Source: a virus
Strand: one strand, 5' to 3'
Length of the DNA: 64,000 bases
Virus record (IMG/VR): IMGVR_UViG_3300037875_000252
Location: 1 to 64,000 of that record
Shown in pieces: positions 1 to 7,825 of this stretch. Every line of letters starts with the position of its first letter. Position 1 is the first letter of the stretch. The notes under the pieces are model-generated. The model was not told the origin of the DNA, did not search any database, and saw nothing but the letters and a program-made list of their open reading frames with translations. The translations under genes were made by a program, and so were the position numbers.

Positions 1-1434
1 TTTGGATTTCAAGAGATGGATGTTGTAGATATAGTTAAACCTATAACTAAATATGCTGTCTTACTTAAAGATCCTAATAAAATTAAGTATGAATTAGAAA
101 AGTTAATTTATATGGCTTATGAAGGTAATAAAGGTCCAGTTTTATTAGACATACCAGATGATATTCAGAGAATAGAAATAGATCCTAAACAATTAGAACC
201 TTTTGTACCTGTACCTAAATTTGATAATCATTATTTGATTGATAATCAGATCACAGAAACTATAAATTCAATAGAGAGGGCAAAAAGACCTGTTGTTATA
301 GTTGGTGGTGGTGTAAAAATAGGTAATGTAGAGGAGAAAATGAAAGATTTCCTTAATTTCTCTAGTCTACCTTTTGTTACTACATGGTCAACTATAGACT
401 TATTTACAGAAGATAATGACAATTTAATAGGTAACTTTGGTATATCATCTAATAGATATGGTAATTTTGCAGTACAAAATGCAGATTTAATTATTAGTTT
501 TGGTTCAAGATTAGATACACACCAAACAGGTAGTGACCCATCTAAGTTTGCACCAAATGCTAAGAAGATAGTCATAAACATAGACAACAATGAACTTTAT
601 AAAGATGATGGTGTAAATATAGATTTAAAAATATGTTGTGATCTAGATATGTTTTTAACTAAACTTAATGGATTTGCTATAGACTTAAAAGATATAACTG
701 TCTGGAAAAACAGGATAGTTGAGTGGAAAGAAAAATATCCTATATGTCTACCAGAGTATTACAATCAAGAAGATAGTGTAAATCCTTATGTATTTATGAA
801 TGAGCTATCTAAAGAAACTAATGAGAATGATATTATAATCACCGATGCTGGTGCAACATTAACGTGGACAATGCAATCTTATAAAATAAGAAATAACCAA
901 AAATTATTTAGTGCATTTAACCATTCGCCTATGGGTTATTCGCTACCTGCCAGCATCGGTGCTCAATTTGCAGCATTTGGAGAAAGAATTGTATGTATTA
1001 CAGGTGATGGTGGTATGTGTATGAATATACAAGAGTTAGAAACTATAGTGTATAATAACTTACCAGTTAAAATATTCTTGATTAATAATAAAGGTTATGG
1101 TATAATCAGACAAACTCAAGATACGTGGATGAATAGTAATTATGTTGGTGTAGATAAAAATAGTGGTTTAGGATTTCCAAATATAAAAGGAATAGCACAA
1201 GCATATGGTGTACCAACTATAGATATAAATGATCATAGTGATTTAAATGAAACTATTAGATATGTGTTAAACTATGATGGATACATTTTGTGTAATGTAA
1301 ATGTAAAACCTGATGAACAAATACTACCTAAATTAGTATTTGGTCATGGTATTGAGGACATGTCACCTTTGTTACCACGTGATGAACTTAAAGAAATAAT
1401 GAATAATGAAGAAAATACAACTAACACAAAATAA
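1..1434 (+). CDS. Acetolactate synthase-like thiamine-diphosphate enzyme, 5' end cut by window edge
   Basis: The frame is open from base 1, and the first residues (GFQEMDVVDIVKPITKYA) match an internal part of acetohydroxyacid synthases, so the N-terminal pyrimidine-binding domain lies before the window. Visible are a central domain (VVIVGGGVKIG) and a C-terminal diphosphate-binding domain with GDGGMCMNIQELET and INNKGYG, the GDG...NN cofactor/Mg motif, near visible residues 334-362. The tail FGHGIEDMSPLLPR is also typical of the family. Such enzymes join or cleave 2-oxo acids; the substrate here is unknown. The neighbours (glycosyltransferase-like, methyltransferase, radical SAM) suggest a part in making a modified sugar or surface group rather than branched-chain amino acids; that is inference. 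The 3' end overlaps the next gene. Confidence 0.85.
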   Translation, partial: FGFQEMDVVDIVKPITKYAVLLKDPNKIKYELEKLIYMAYEGNKGPVLLDIPDDIQRIEIDPKQLEPFVPVPKFDNHYLIDNQITETINSIERAKRPVVIVGGGVKIGNVEEKMKDFLNFSSLPFVTTWSTIDLFTEDNDNLIGNFGISSNRYGNFAVQNADLIISFGSRLDTHQTGSDPSKFAPNAKKIVINIDNNELYKDDGVNIDLKICCDLDMFLTKLNGFAIDLKDITVWKNRIVEWKEKYPICLPEYYNQEDSVNPYVFMNELSKETNENDIIITDAGATLTWTMQSYKIRNNQKLFSAFNHSPMGYSLPASIGAQFAAFGERIVCITGDGGMCMNIQELETIVYNNLPVKIFLINNKGYGIIRQTQDTWMNSNYVGVDKNSGLGFPNIKGIAQAYGVPTIDINDHSDLNETIRYVLNYDGYILCNVNVKPDEQILPKLVFGHGIEDMSPLLPRDELKEIMNNEENTTNTK

Positions 1435-2104
1435 AGTAGCTATAGTAGATGATGAGGATTATGTAGAATTAAATAAGTATAATTGGTATACTAATAAAAG
1501 TATTAATACTTGTTATGCTCGTAGAAAAGTTAAAAAGGAGCTAAATAAAACTACTATATTAATGCACAGACAAATAATAAATCCACCAGATAATATGTTA
1601 ATTGATCATATAAATGGTAATGGATTAGATAATAGAAAAGAAAATTTAAGAATTTGTACTAGATCACAAAATAATTGTAATATAATTATTCCTAAACACA
1701 ATACTTCTGGTATAAAAGGAGTGAGTTTTGATAAGAGTAAGAATAAATACATAGCTAATATTCGTGTAAATAATACTACTAGACATTTAGGTGCTTTTGC
1801 TAATAAATTAGAAGCAAAAGATGCTTACACTAAAGCTGCTAAGAAATATCATAAAGAATTTTATTCAGATGGTATAAGAAAAGTAAATAAAGAATTACAA
1901 AAAGAAATAAATAGTGTAGAATTATTAGTTAAAAGTAGAAGTAAATCAGGTATTAAAGGTGTTACTTGGTGTAAAAAATCAAATAATTGGCAAGCTAGGG
2001 TAATAATTAATGGTAAAAGAGAACATTTAGGTCTTTTTAATAGTGTTGTTGAAGCTAAAAATGTTATAAATTTAAAGAATAAGGATATTAATTTATATGG
2101 ATGA
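1406..2104 (+). CDS. HNH homing endonuclease with AP2 DNA-binding domains
   Basis: The 232-residue protein has an HNH nuclease core at about residues 50-85 (MHRQII, LIDHINGNGLDNRKENLRIC), followed by two AP2-like DNA-binding repeats (SGIKGVSFDKSKNKYIANI with HLGAF, and SGIKGVTWCKKSNNWQARV with HLGLF). This is the usual arrangement of phage free-standing HNH-AP2 homing endonucleases, which cut a specific site to spread their own gene. It starts 26 bases inside the end of the TPP enzyme gene and overlaps the next gene, so it sits as an invader between metabolic genes. No remnant of an interrupted gene is visible around it. Confidence 0.9.
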   Translation: MKKIQLTQNKVAIVDDEDYVELNKYNWYTNKSINTCYARRKVKKELNKTTILMHRQIINPPDNMLIDHINGNGLDNRKENLRICTRSQNNCNIIIPKHNTSGIKGVSFDKSKNKYIANIRVNNTTRHLGAFANKLEAKDAYTKAAKKYHKEFYSDGIRKVNKELQKEINSVELLVKSRSKSGIKGVTWCKKSNNWQARVIINGKREHLGLFNSVVEAKNVINLKNKDINLYG

Positions 2105-2879
2105 TAAAATTGCTCTGATTACATCAGCAGGGTTTGGTGACTATGTTACGTATATGGCTAGACTACAATCATTATTATGTGCTGAAAGAGTAAATAAAGC
2201 TGATGTTTATGTTTTATCTACTTTTGTTAATGTTAGGTATATGGTTCTTGATTTTATAGAAATGTCTCCAATAGTAGATAAAGTATATTATGGTAGGATG
2301 CCAGGAAATACTAAATATAAAAATGTAATAGATTGGAGACCTGATAATTCACCTCTACCTTATCCTGTCGATCCTAATTATAACTTTCCTCATGGTAAGG
2401 TGGATATAGAATGGGCTAATGGAATACTGGAAGGTGTTAAGAATCCTATTATTGTTTACCCATATACTTTAGGTGGTAATCAACATTCAGAACATGAGAA
2501 GTATGTCAGATCACCAAAAGAAGATTGGTGGTGTAAATTGTTTGATTATATCGTATTACATGATGGTACTCCTATAGTAATAGGTGGAGAAGATGAATAT
2601 ATTGAGTGGGATAATAAAAATGTTATTTCAGCATATAATGATAAGGATAATTTTTTAAATTGTGTACCTTTAATACAAAATAGTAAAGGTATTGTGTCTA
2701 TAGCATCATGGCCTTATATGGTAGCTCATTATGCTGGTAACATAGATACTGTTGTGATTATGTTATATAATCACCATTGGAAAGATAGGCATTTGGCTGA
2801 AGATAGATCAAAAATTATTACGTTTTTGGAAGTTCCAGAGTATAAAGATATTATTAGTAGTTTAGGAGTATTAAATTGA
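2097..2879 (+). CDS. Glycosyltransferase family 9-like protein
   Basis: The 260-residue protein begins with KIALITSAGFGDYVTYMARL, the start of a Rossmann domain. Its second half (PIIVYPYTLGGN, GTPIVIGGEDE, NSKGIVSIASWPYMVAHYAGN) follows the plan of the nucleotide-sugar-binding domain of heptosyltransferase-like GT-B enzymes: a sugar-binding strand, then a region scanning for a partner in a queue of subunits. It is shorter than bacterial family members (about 340 residues), so the assignment is to the fold rather than a specific activity. It lies in an overlapping run with a methyltransferase and radical SAM genes, consistent with modification of a glycan. Substrate unknown. Confidence 0.55.
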   Translation: MDDKIALITSAGFGDYVTYMARLQSLLCAERVNKADVYVLSTFVNVRYMVLDFIEMSPIVDKVYYGRMPGNTKYKNVIDWRPDNSPLPYPVDPNYNFPHGKVDIEWANGILEGVKNPIIVYPYTLGGNQHSEHEKYVRSPKEDWWCKLFDYIVLHDGTPIVIGGEDEYIEWDNKNVISAYNDKDNFLNCVPLIQNSKGIVSIASWPYMVAHYAGNIDTVVIMLYNHHWKDRHLAEDRSKIITFLEVPEYKDIISSLGVLN

Positions 2880-3463
2880 GAGAATCAGTAAATGGTTTTA
2901 AAACTTTAGGTAATGATTTAGTTGGTGTAGAAATAGGGGTTTGTAAAGGTGAAAGTGCTTTAGGCATGTTACAGAATTTACCTATTAAAATGCTATATTT
3001 AGTTGATCCTTATGTTGAATATGAGGAATATAATATAACTGAAATTAGTGGTTGTCCTAATATGGATGAAAATGAAGCTTCTGCTAAAGAACTACTTAAA
3101 GATTATGAAGGTAGAATTACATGGATTAGAAAAAAATCTAATGATGCTGTAAATGATATACCTAATGATTTAGATTTTGTTTATATAGATGGTAATCATG
3201 CTGGTGGTTATGTTAAAATGGATATTGAAAATTACTACCCTAAAGTTAAAGATGGCGGCATACTTGCAGGACATGATTTTCAAAAGATAGAAATACGAGA
3301 TAGTGTATTAGAATTTAACAAAGGTAGAAATCATGATTTATATAGTTTTCCATTTGAAAAAGCTAATCATATACATGATTGGGATGAAGAATGGAGATTA
3401 TACAGAGTTCCTAGTGGTAGAATAAGTATTGATCAAGAAGATTGGTGGTTAATTAAAAAATAA
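2876..3463 (+). CDS. Class I SAM-dependent methyltransferase
   Basis: The TTG start overlaps the previous stop codon, giving translational coupling. The 195-residue protein has motif I (LVGVEIGVCKGESALGML), an acidic residue after strand 2 (LYLVDPYVEYEEY) and the strand-4 sequence DLDFVYIDGNHAGGYVKMDI, followed by GGILAGHDF. This pattern (IGV.G.S, VDP, YIDG.H, GG.l.GHD) is that of the Methyltransf_24 / cephalosporin-hydroxylase-like group often found beside glycosyltransferases. It probably methylates a sugar or other small acceptor in the same pathway as its neighbours; the acceptor cannot be read from sequence. Confidence 0.75.
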   Translation: MRESVNGFKTLGNDLVGVEIGVCKGESALGMLQNLPIKMLYLVDPYVEYEEYNITEISGCPNMDENEASAKELLKDYEGRITWIRKKSNDAVNDIPNDLDFVYIDGNHAGGYVKMDIENYYPKVKDGGILAGHDFQKIEIRDSVLEFNKGRNHDLYSFPFEKANHIHDWDEEWRLYRVPSGRISIDQEDWWLIKK

Positions 3464-3763
3464 ATGGAGAACCAAATGGAAAAGGTTGAAACTAATGATC
3501 TAGAGCAAATTGAGAATAAACATAAAGAAATATTAGCTGATTATAATTTTCTTTATGAGATTGTAAGTTTAGAAAATAGTTATGGTAGAAATAATATGTG
3601 CTATTGTGATTCAGGTGTGAAATTTAAAAAGTGTTGTTTAAAAGAACATGAAGAAAAAGAAGTAAAATTAAGTGATTTGATGGACTCACTGAATGATCTT
3701 GGGAGGGATTATTCAAAGTTGGTGAAGGAAAGTAAAATTGAAAAAAATAGTATTACCAAATGA
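3464..3763 (+). CDS. SEC-C motif zinc-binding protein
   Basis: The 99-residue acidic, helical protein carries a single SEC-C motif in its middle (CYCDSGVKFKKCCLKEH). This is the zinc-binding knuckle known from the C terminus of SecA and from many small accessory proteins. The flanking segments are charged and likely helical. It starts one base after the methyltransferase stop and overlaps the radical SAM gene by 26 bases, so it is translated with them. Its role is unknown; SEC-C knuckles usually mediate protein or ribosome contacts. Confidence 0.8.
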   Translation: MENQMEKVETNDLEQIENKHKEILADYNFLYEIVSLENSYGRNNMCYCDSGVKFKKCCLKEHEEKEVKLSDLMDSLNDLGRDYSKLVKESKIEKNSITK

Positions 3764-4610
3764 GTATAATTATGTAGGATTGTTCCTAACACTCAGATGC
3801 AATTATTCTTGCTCATATTGCGTTAATGAGAAATCTGGTGAAATATCTAGGAGTATGCCAGAATTAGGAGCTAAACAGTGGATTGATTGTATAAATAGAG
3901 TAAAAATACATGATGATGTTGCTGTAACTATTGGTGGTGGTGAACCTACCATGCACAGAGACTTCTATGAGATAGTTAATGGTATAAAACATCCTATAGA
4001 TTTATTAACTAATGCTAAATTTGATGTATTTGAATTTATAAAGAATGTAAATCCTAAGAAAATGTTTCACTCAGACGTAGAGGGTTATAAATCTGTAAGA
4101 ATTAGTTTTCATCCAGAGTTTATGGATGTAAAAGAAGTTGTTTCTAAGGCTGCTCTTTTACAAGAAAATGGTTTTAATGTTGGTATATTACCATTGAATT
4201 TCCCTAATAGTACAGAACAAAACCTTAAATTAGCAGAGGAAGCTAGAAAGAATATGGTATACACATTTATTAAGGATTATCTTGGTGAGTATAATGGTAA
4301 AATGGTAGGACATTATAAATATCCAGATGGTTTAAATGGTAATACTAAAAGTGTTTTGTGTAGGACTAAGGAATTATTAATAAATCCTAGTGGTAATGTG
4401 TTTAAATGTCATAGAGATTTGTACACTAATGAATATTCTTTAGGTAGTTTATTAGATAATGAGTTTAAATTAGAGTATAAATTTAGAAATTGTAAAAATT
4501 TTGGTAAGTGTAATAATTGTGATTTGAAAGCTAAAGTTAATAGATTCCTACAGATGGGTAGTTGTTCCGTAGAAATTCAAAATTTAATTGGTGAAAGTTG
4601 GGATACTTAA
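3738..4610 (+). CDS. Radical SAM enzyme with C-terminal cysteine-rich (SPASM-like) region
   Basis: The TTG start lies inside the end of the SEC-C gene. The 290-residue protein has the radical SAM cluster CNYSCSYC (residues about 20-27; Cx3Cx2C), the SAM-binding GGGEPTMHRDF motif, and further cysteines near the C terminus (VLCRTKELLINPSGNVFKC, then CKNFGKCNNC) that resemble an auxiliary cluster domain. Such enzymes use a 5'-deoxyadenosyl radical to modify peptides, sugars or other small molecules. Its place after glycosyltransferase-like and methyltransferase genes suggests a shared pathway. Substrate unknown. Confidence 0.85.
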   Translation: MKKIVLPNEYNYVGLFLTLRCNYSCSYCVNEKSGEISRSMPELGAKQWIDCINRVKIHDDVAVTIGGGEPTMHRDFYEIVNGIKHPIDLLTNAKFDVFEFIKNVNPKKMFHSDVEGYKSVRISFHPEFMDVKEVVSKAALLQENGFNVGILPLNFPNSTEQNLKLAEEARKNMVYTFIKDYLGEYNGKMVGHYKYPDGLNGNTKSVLCRTKELLINPSGNVFKCHRDLYTNEYSLGSLLDNEFKLEYKFRNCKNFGKCNNCDLKAKVNRFLQMGSCSVEIQNLIGESWDT

Positions 4611-4632
4611 TATAGAATGAAAGGAGTGAGAC

Positions 4633-4797
4633 ATGAATAGATTAGTATTAGTTGTGTTTGTATTACTTATGTGTTGCGTATCATGTAATACATTTAGTAA
4701 TGTAGATAGTAAGAAGGATGTTATAGACTGTGTAGAGAACAAACCTACTGCAATTATTAAAGTTTATGACAAGTTTGGAGATTTAGTAGAAAATTAG
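4633..4797 (+). CDS. Small lipoprotein
   Basis: The 54-residue protein is preceded by a good ribosome binding site (aaggagtga). It starts with a hydrophobic signal (MNRLVLVVFVLLMCCVSC) ending in a lipobox-like VSC, so it is expected to be exported and lipidated on that cysteine. The rest is a short polar tail. Phages often carry small lipoproteins that alter the host envelope, for example in superinfection exclusion or lysis; which applies here is not visible. Confidence 0.7.
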   Translation: MNRLVLVVFVLLMCCVSCNTFSNVDSKKDVIDCVENKPTAIIKVYDKFGDLVEN

Positions 4798-4800
4798 TAA

Positions 4801-4843
4801 ATAGAGAGGTGGTATTATACAGTGTGACGTATCACCTCTCTAT
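4801..4843 (+). other. Long-stem hairpin after the metabolic cassette
   Basis: atagagaggtg pairs perfectly with cacctctctat, extended by a G-U and a T-A pair, around a 17-base loop. There is no run of T after the stem, so it is not a standard intrinsic terminator. It may end or process the transcript between the lipoprotein gene and the next operon. Confidence 0.6.
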
Positions 4844-4851
4844 ATAATATT

Positions 4852-5238
4852 ATGAAAACATTAGTTAAAAAGAAGAAAATAGATAAAACATTACATAACT
4901 TTATAGTTTTAGAGTGTTGTAATTTTGTTAGAAATAGCTGTGTTGGTGTCAGTTCTACAGGAATGTTTAATAATACTGGTATATGTGTTGTTATTGGTGA
5001 AGAACCAAAACATTGTGATTATTTTAAAGATTGTGTAATTCCTACTTCTAAGCATAGAATGTGTTATAATGAAATATTAAATAAGTATTCTGATGTGGAT
5101 AATACAATAAAACGTGTTAAAATTAGAACTTGTCAATGTGGTTCTAAATTAGATAAAGGTGAAAGATTGTGTAGTTTATGTAAGAAAACTAAAAGAAAAT
5201 TATCTTTTCGTAAAATAAATGTGAAAAGAAAAAGGTGA
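4852..5238 (+). CDS. Cysteine-rich zinc-binding protein, function unknown
   Basis: The 128-residue basic protein has scattered cysteines in the first two thirds (ECCNFVRNSC, HCDYFKDC) and a clear C-terminal zinc ribbon (CQCGSKLDKGERLCSLCK) followed by a very basic tail. The ribbon plus basic tail suggests nucleic-acid or ribosome binding. There is no good Shine-Dalgarno directly before the ATG, which follows the upstream hairpin. It is the first of a run of zinc proteins leading to the phosphoesterase. I do not recognise a named family. Confidence 0.65.
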   Translation: MKTLVKKKKIDKTLHNFIVLECCNFVRNSCVGVSSTGMFNNTGICVVIGEEPKHCDYFKDCVIPTSKHRMCYNEILNKYSDVDNTIKRVKIRTCQCGSKLDKGERLCSLCKKTKRKLSFRKINVKRKR

Positions 5239-5256
5239 TTTATCAACATACAGTGC

Positions 5257-5415
5257 GTGTGTATTATATGTAGTAAAACAGTAAGTTATGATAAAATTTC
5301 TAAAGTTGATAAATTTTATCATATGTGTTGTAGTTGTGTTGATAAAGTACCAGATCACATACCTGTAGAACAGTATAAAAAATATTTAAAAAGTATTAAA
5401 ATAAAGAATACTTAA
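5257..5415 (+). CDS. HIP-box zinc-ribbon protein (GTG start)
   Basis: 52 residues from a GTG start just after the previous stop. It has CIIC, then CCSC, then the box VPDHIPVEQYKKYLKS at the end. The two CxxC pairs fit one zinc ribbon. It is the first of about forty related genes in the window. An in-frame ATG is absent at the start, so GTG is inferred from its position directly before the first CxxC, where other members have MxC. Confidence 0.75.
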   Translation: MCIICSKTVSYDKISKVDKFYHMCCSCVDKVPDHIPVEQYKKYLKSIKIKNT

Positions 5416-5445
5416 CTTATATATTATTTTTATAAACATATAATC

Positions 5446-5518
5446 ATAAGTCTTTTCTCATGTGGTTATAAGTAGTTGAATAATAAAGACTTATATGCAG
5501 TTATTCAACTACTTATAA
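5446..5518 (+). other. 18-bp perfect hairpin with possible pseudoknot
   Basis: ttataagtagttgaataa (from 5466) pairs perfectly with ttattcaactacttataa (to 5518) around a 17-base loop. Part of that loop, aagacttat, is complementary to ataagtctt just upstream (about 5446), which would form a pseudoknot or an alternative stem. The surrounding 5416-5628 gap has no gene that I can support. Confidence 0.55.
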
Positions 5519-5573
5519 AATACATTAATTAATAGTAAAGTTATAAATGCTTTATGTTTAAGTTATGAAATTA

Positions 5574-5648
5574 GGGCAAGGAATATTGCAAAAAATTCAT
5601 CTCCAAATGGAGAATATAAGTAAAATAAATGGCATTCATTCCTTGCCC
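5574..5648 (+). other. Hairpin enclosing a start codon
   Basis: gggcaaggaat pairs perfectly with attccttgccc. The 53-base loop contains a smaller hairpin (tctcc/ggaga) and the ATG at 5629; the right arm is within codons 4-7 of that gene. The only purine-rich ribosome-binding-like sequence lies inside the inner hairpin, so folding could limit translation of the gene. Confidence 0.5.
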
Positions 5649-6012
5649 AACTAATATGTCAAAAAGAAAGAATCTTTACATACCTATTAAAGCTATTTGT
5701 AAATGTTGCGGTAAAACCGGTGACAAAACATACTTTAATCAAAAATATCTTCATGAAAAATGTAAGAAAGTAAGACATACACTTGTTATCAGAAGGTCAA
5801 TAACAAACAATAAAATAAGAAAAGAAGAAGAAACACAAAGATATTTAGATAGTATAAATAGTTGTTTTATTAAGAAGATTAGAAACTGTAGAGTGTGCGG
5901 TGATAGATTTTTATCCAGTGGTAATCACAATAGAGCCTGTAATAAATGTAATTTAGTAATGGGTAGTTCTTTAGTTTATATTGTTAAAGTTTATAAGAAT
6001 CCAAATATATGA
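5629..6012 (+). CDS. Double zinc-ribbon protein, HNR-type paralogue
   Basis: The 127-residue basic protein has an N-terminal pair (CKCCGKTGDKTYFNQKYLHEKC) and a C-terminal ribbon CRVCGDRFLSSGNHNRACNKC. The latter pattern, CxxCGxxFxSxxxHNRxCxxC, recurs in two other proteins of this window (at 28605 and 54875), which are otherwise different, so it marks a second paralogous zinc family. It ends in an ATGA overlap with a HIP-box gene, as do the other two. Probably nucleic-acid or protein binding; function unknown. Confidence 0.7.
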   Translation: MAFIPCPTNMSKRKNLYIPIKAICKCCGKTGDKTYFNQKYLHEKCKKVRHTLVIRRSITNNKIRKEEETQRYLDSINSCFIKKIRNCRVCGDRFLSSGNHNRACNKCNLVMGSSLVYIVKVYKNPNI

Positions 6013-6191
6013 GTGATAATAAATATTGTGATAAATATGAATATGAAGATGATTGGTTAAATTGTAGAGGTTGTGGTAAAATGTCTGTTTGGGTTAATTG
6101 GGTAAGAAAGTTATGTTCTGATTGCAATTATTTAATTCCACAACATATACCAAAAGAACAATTTAGAAAATATTATGAAAAAACTAGATAA
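6009..6191 (+). CDS. HIP-box zinc-ribbon protein
   Basis: 60 residues: CRGC at about 19-22, CSDC at about 36-39, then IPQHIPKEQFRKYYEK. The start overlaps the previous stop (ATGA) and the end overlaps the next gene, so it is translationally coupled on both sides. The acidic N-terminal segment (DKYEYEDDW) is specific to this copy. Confidence 0.8.
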   Translation: MSDNKYCDKYEYEDDWLNCRGCGKMSVWVNWVRKLCSDCNYLIPQHIPKEQFRKYYEKTR

Positions 6192-6720
6192 AAAGAATGT
6201 ATTAATAATAGGTGATACACATTGTAAATTAAGTAGTTGTATTAATACATTTATACCCATAAATAAAAGTCACATTTTTTGTTCATCAAAATGTGGTAAC
6301 TCATTCAGAAATCATTTAAATAAGGCAAAATTATGTAAGAAACTGTATCAAAAATCTAAATCTGGTAAAGATACTAAAAGAAAATATTTACAAACTGATA
6401 AAGGAAAAATTGCTTCAAGAAGAAATTCTAAGACATATTTACAAACACCAACTGGTAAGATTAAAAGAGTTGAGTATTTAAAATCTAAACAAGGAAAATT
6501 GAATCATTTATTAGGTTCAGAAAAATATAAGCAAAAATATCCAGAAAGAGTTAAGGCTGTTAGTTTAGCTAACAGAAAGCTTCCAAAAGGAAACTGTGAA
6601 GTAGAAAACTGTAATATAATTGGAGAGAAACACCATGATGATTATAGTAAACCTTTAGAAGTTAGGTATTTATGTATGAAACATCATAGAGAATTTCATA
6701 AGGCGGTGAAAAGTGTCTAA
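6175..6720 (+). CDS. HNH-type endonuclease-like protein with a captured phosphoesterase N terminus
   Basis: The 181-residue protein opens with KKNVLIIGDTHC, which closely matches the start of the following phosphoesterase (KENVLIIGDPHEPF) in protein and DNA. It then turns into an unrelated sequence with a CSSKCGNSF zinc knuckle, lysine-rich repeats (YLQTDKGK, YLQTPTGK) and a C-terminal CEVENC...KHHDDYSKPLEVRYLCMKHHREFH motif, the HHDDYSKP...CxxHHREWH signature of phage HNH-like zinc endonucleases. It appears to have inserted near the start of the phosphoesterase gene, kept the old start and supplied a new one. Overlaps both neighbours. Confidence 0.7.
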   Translation: MKKLDKKNVLIIGDTHCKLSSCINTFIPINKSHIFCSSKCGNSFRNHLNKAKLCKKLYQKSKSGKDTKRKYLQTDKGKIASRRNSKTYLQTPTGKIKRVEYLKSKQGKLNHLLGSEKYKQKYPERVKAVSLANRKLPKGNCEVENCNIIGEKHHDDYSKPLEVRYLCMKHHREFHKAVKSV

Positions 6721-7396
6721 TATAAAATTCAAAAAAGAAAATGTTTTAATTATAGGTGATCCTCATGAACCTTTTACAGAAGGTGGTTATATAGATTTTT
6801 GTTTGGGAGTAAAGAAAGATAGAAAATGTGGTACTGTATTAATAATTGGGGATTTAGTTGATAGTTATCAAATATCATTAAGAGATTTGGATCCAAATTC
6901 TATCTCAGCAAGAGACGAAATAATACTTGCAAGAAAACATTTAAAAGAGTGGTTTAAAGCATTTCCTTATGCTAAACTTACATTAGGAAATCACGACTTG
7001 AGAATTTACAAAAAAGCATCTAAACATGGTATTCCTGAAATGTGTATGAGAACTTTTAGTGAAATTTGGGAAATACCTAAAAGATGGGAAGTAAGTTATG
7101 AATTTATAATAAATGATGTACTTTATAATCATGGTTTTAGTGCTACAAAAAATGCTGCTATTACATCTGCTATATATAATCGTATGAGTACTGTTCAAGG
7201 TCATGGACATACTACAGCAACAATAGCTTATTCTGCATCACCAAGAGACTGTATATTTGGTATGTCAGTAGGAACAGGGATAGATCGTAGTGCTATGGCA
7301 TTTTCTTATGGTATGGGATTTAAAGAAAAACCTATAGTAAGTTGTGGTACAGTAGAAAATGGTAGAAATCCTCATATTCATACTATGAGTTTATAA
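6713..7396 (+). CDS. Calcineurin-like metallophosphoesterase
   Basis: The GTG start lies inside the end of the HNH-like gene. The 227-residue protein has the metallophosphoesterase motifs in order: GDPHEP (residues about 15-20), GDLVDSY, LGNHDLRIY, and GHGHTT near 165. These residues bind two metal ions. Members cleave phosphodiesters in nucleic acids, nucleotides or proteins; phage versions of this length are common and not characterised in detail. The next gene follows ten bases later, so they may be co-translated. Confidence 0.85.
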   Translation: MSNIKFKKENVLIIGDPHEPFTEGGYIDFCLGVKKDRKCGTVLIIGDLVDSYQISLRDLDPNSISARDEIILARKHLKEWFKAFPYAKLTLGNHDLRIYKKASKHGIPEMCMRTFSEIWEIPKRWEVSYEFIINDVLYNHGFSATKNAAITSAIYNRMSTVQGHGHTTATIAYSASPRDCIFGMSVGTGIDRSAMAFSYGMGFKEKPIVSCGTVENGRNPHIHTMSL

Positions 7397-7406
7397 AGGA
7401 TATAAT

Positions 7407-7610
7407 ATGGCACATAATGTATACATAAATATAATAATATCAACTGATAAAGAAGAATTCCCTAATGAGTATGGTATTATATCTAATCTTAGGAAAGAGG
7501 TAAAGAAAATAATAGCTAATGATCCATCTTTTAAGATGAGAAGATATAATTTTGATATTATAGATGAATTACTAGACACAGAAGGCGAATTTGAAATCAA
7601 AGATGAATAA
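7407..7610 (+). CDS. Hypothetical small protein
   Basis: 67 residues with a ribosome-binding-like aaggatata before the ATG. It begins with a beta-like segment (NVYINIIIST) and continues as a charged helical region. Its last base is shared with the next start. I do not recognise it. Confidence 0.6.
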   Translation: MAHNVYINIIISTDKEEFPNEYGIISNLRKEVKKIIANDPSFKMRRYNFDIIDELLDTEGEFEIKDE

Positions 7611-7825
7611 TGCAAAATATAAAATGGTCAGCAATTGAATCATTTATAAATGTATTTATAGGATTTCTAATAGCACAATTATTAATCCTATATTTACTCC
7701 CTTTATGGGATTCCAAATCACTCACACTTAAAGACAGTATACAAATTTCAGCAATATTTACATCAATTAGTTTCATTCGTGGTTTTATATTTCGTAGGTT
7801 ATTTAATAAAGTACATAAAAAATGA
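7610..7825 (+). CDS. Two-helix membrane protein (DUF7220-like)
   Basis: 71 residues with two predicted membrane helices (FINVFIGFLIAQLLILYLLP and the IFTSISFIRGFIF region) and a basic tail (RRLFNKVHKK). The pattern SAIES..N..IGF.IAQ...P followed by S..R.F..RR.FN is common in small phage proteins (DUF7220). It probably sits in the inner membrane; function unknown. It overlaps the next start by four bases. Confidence 0.7.
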   Translation: MQNIKWSAIESFINVFIGFLIAQLLILYLLPLWDSKSLTLKDSIQISAIFTSISFIRGFIFRRLFNKVHKK

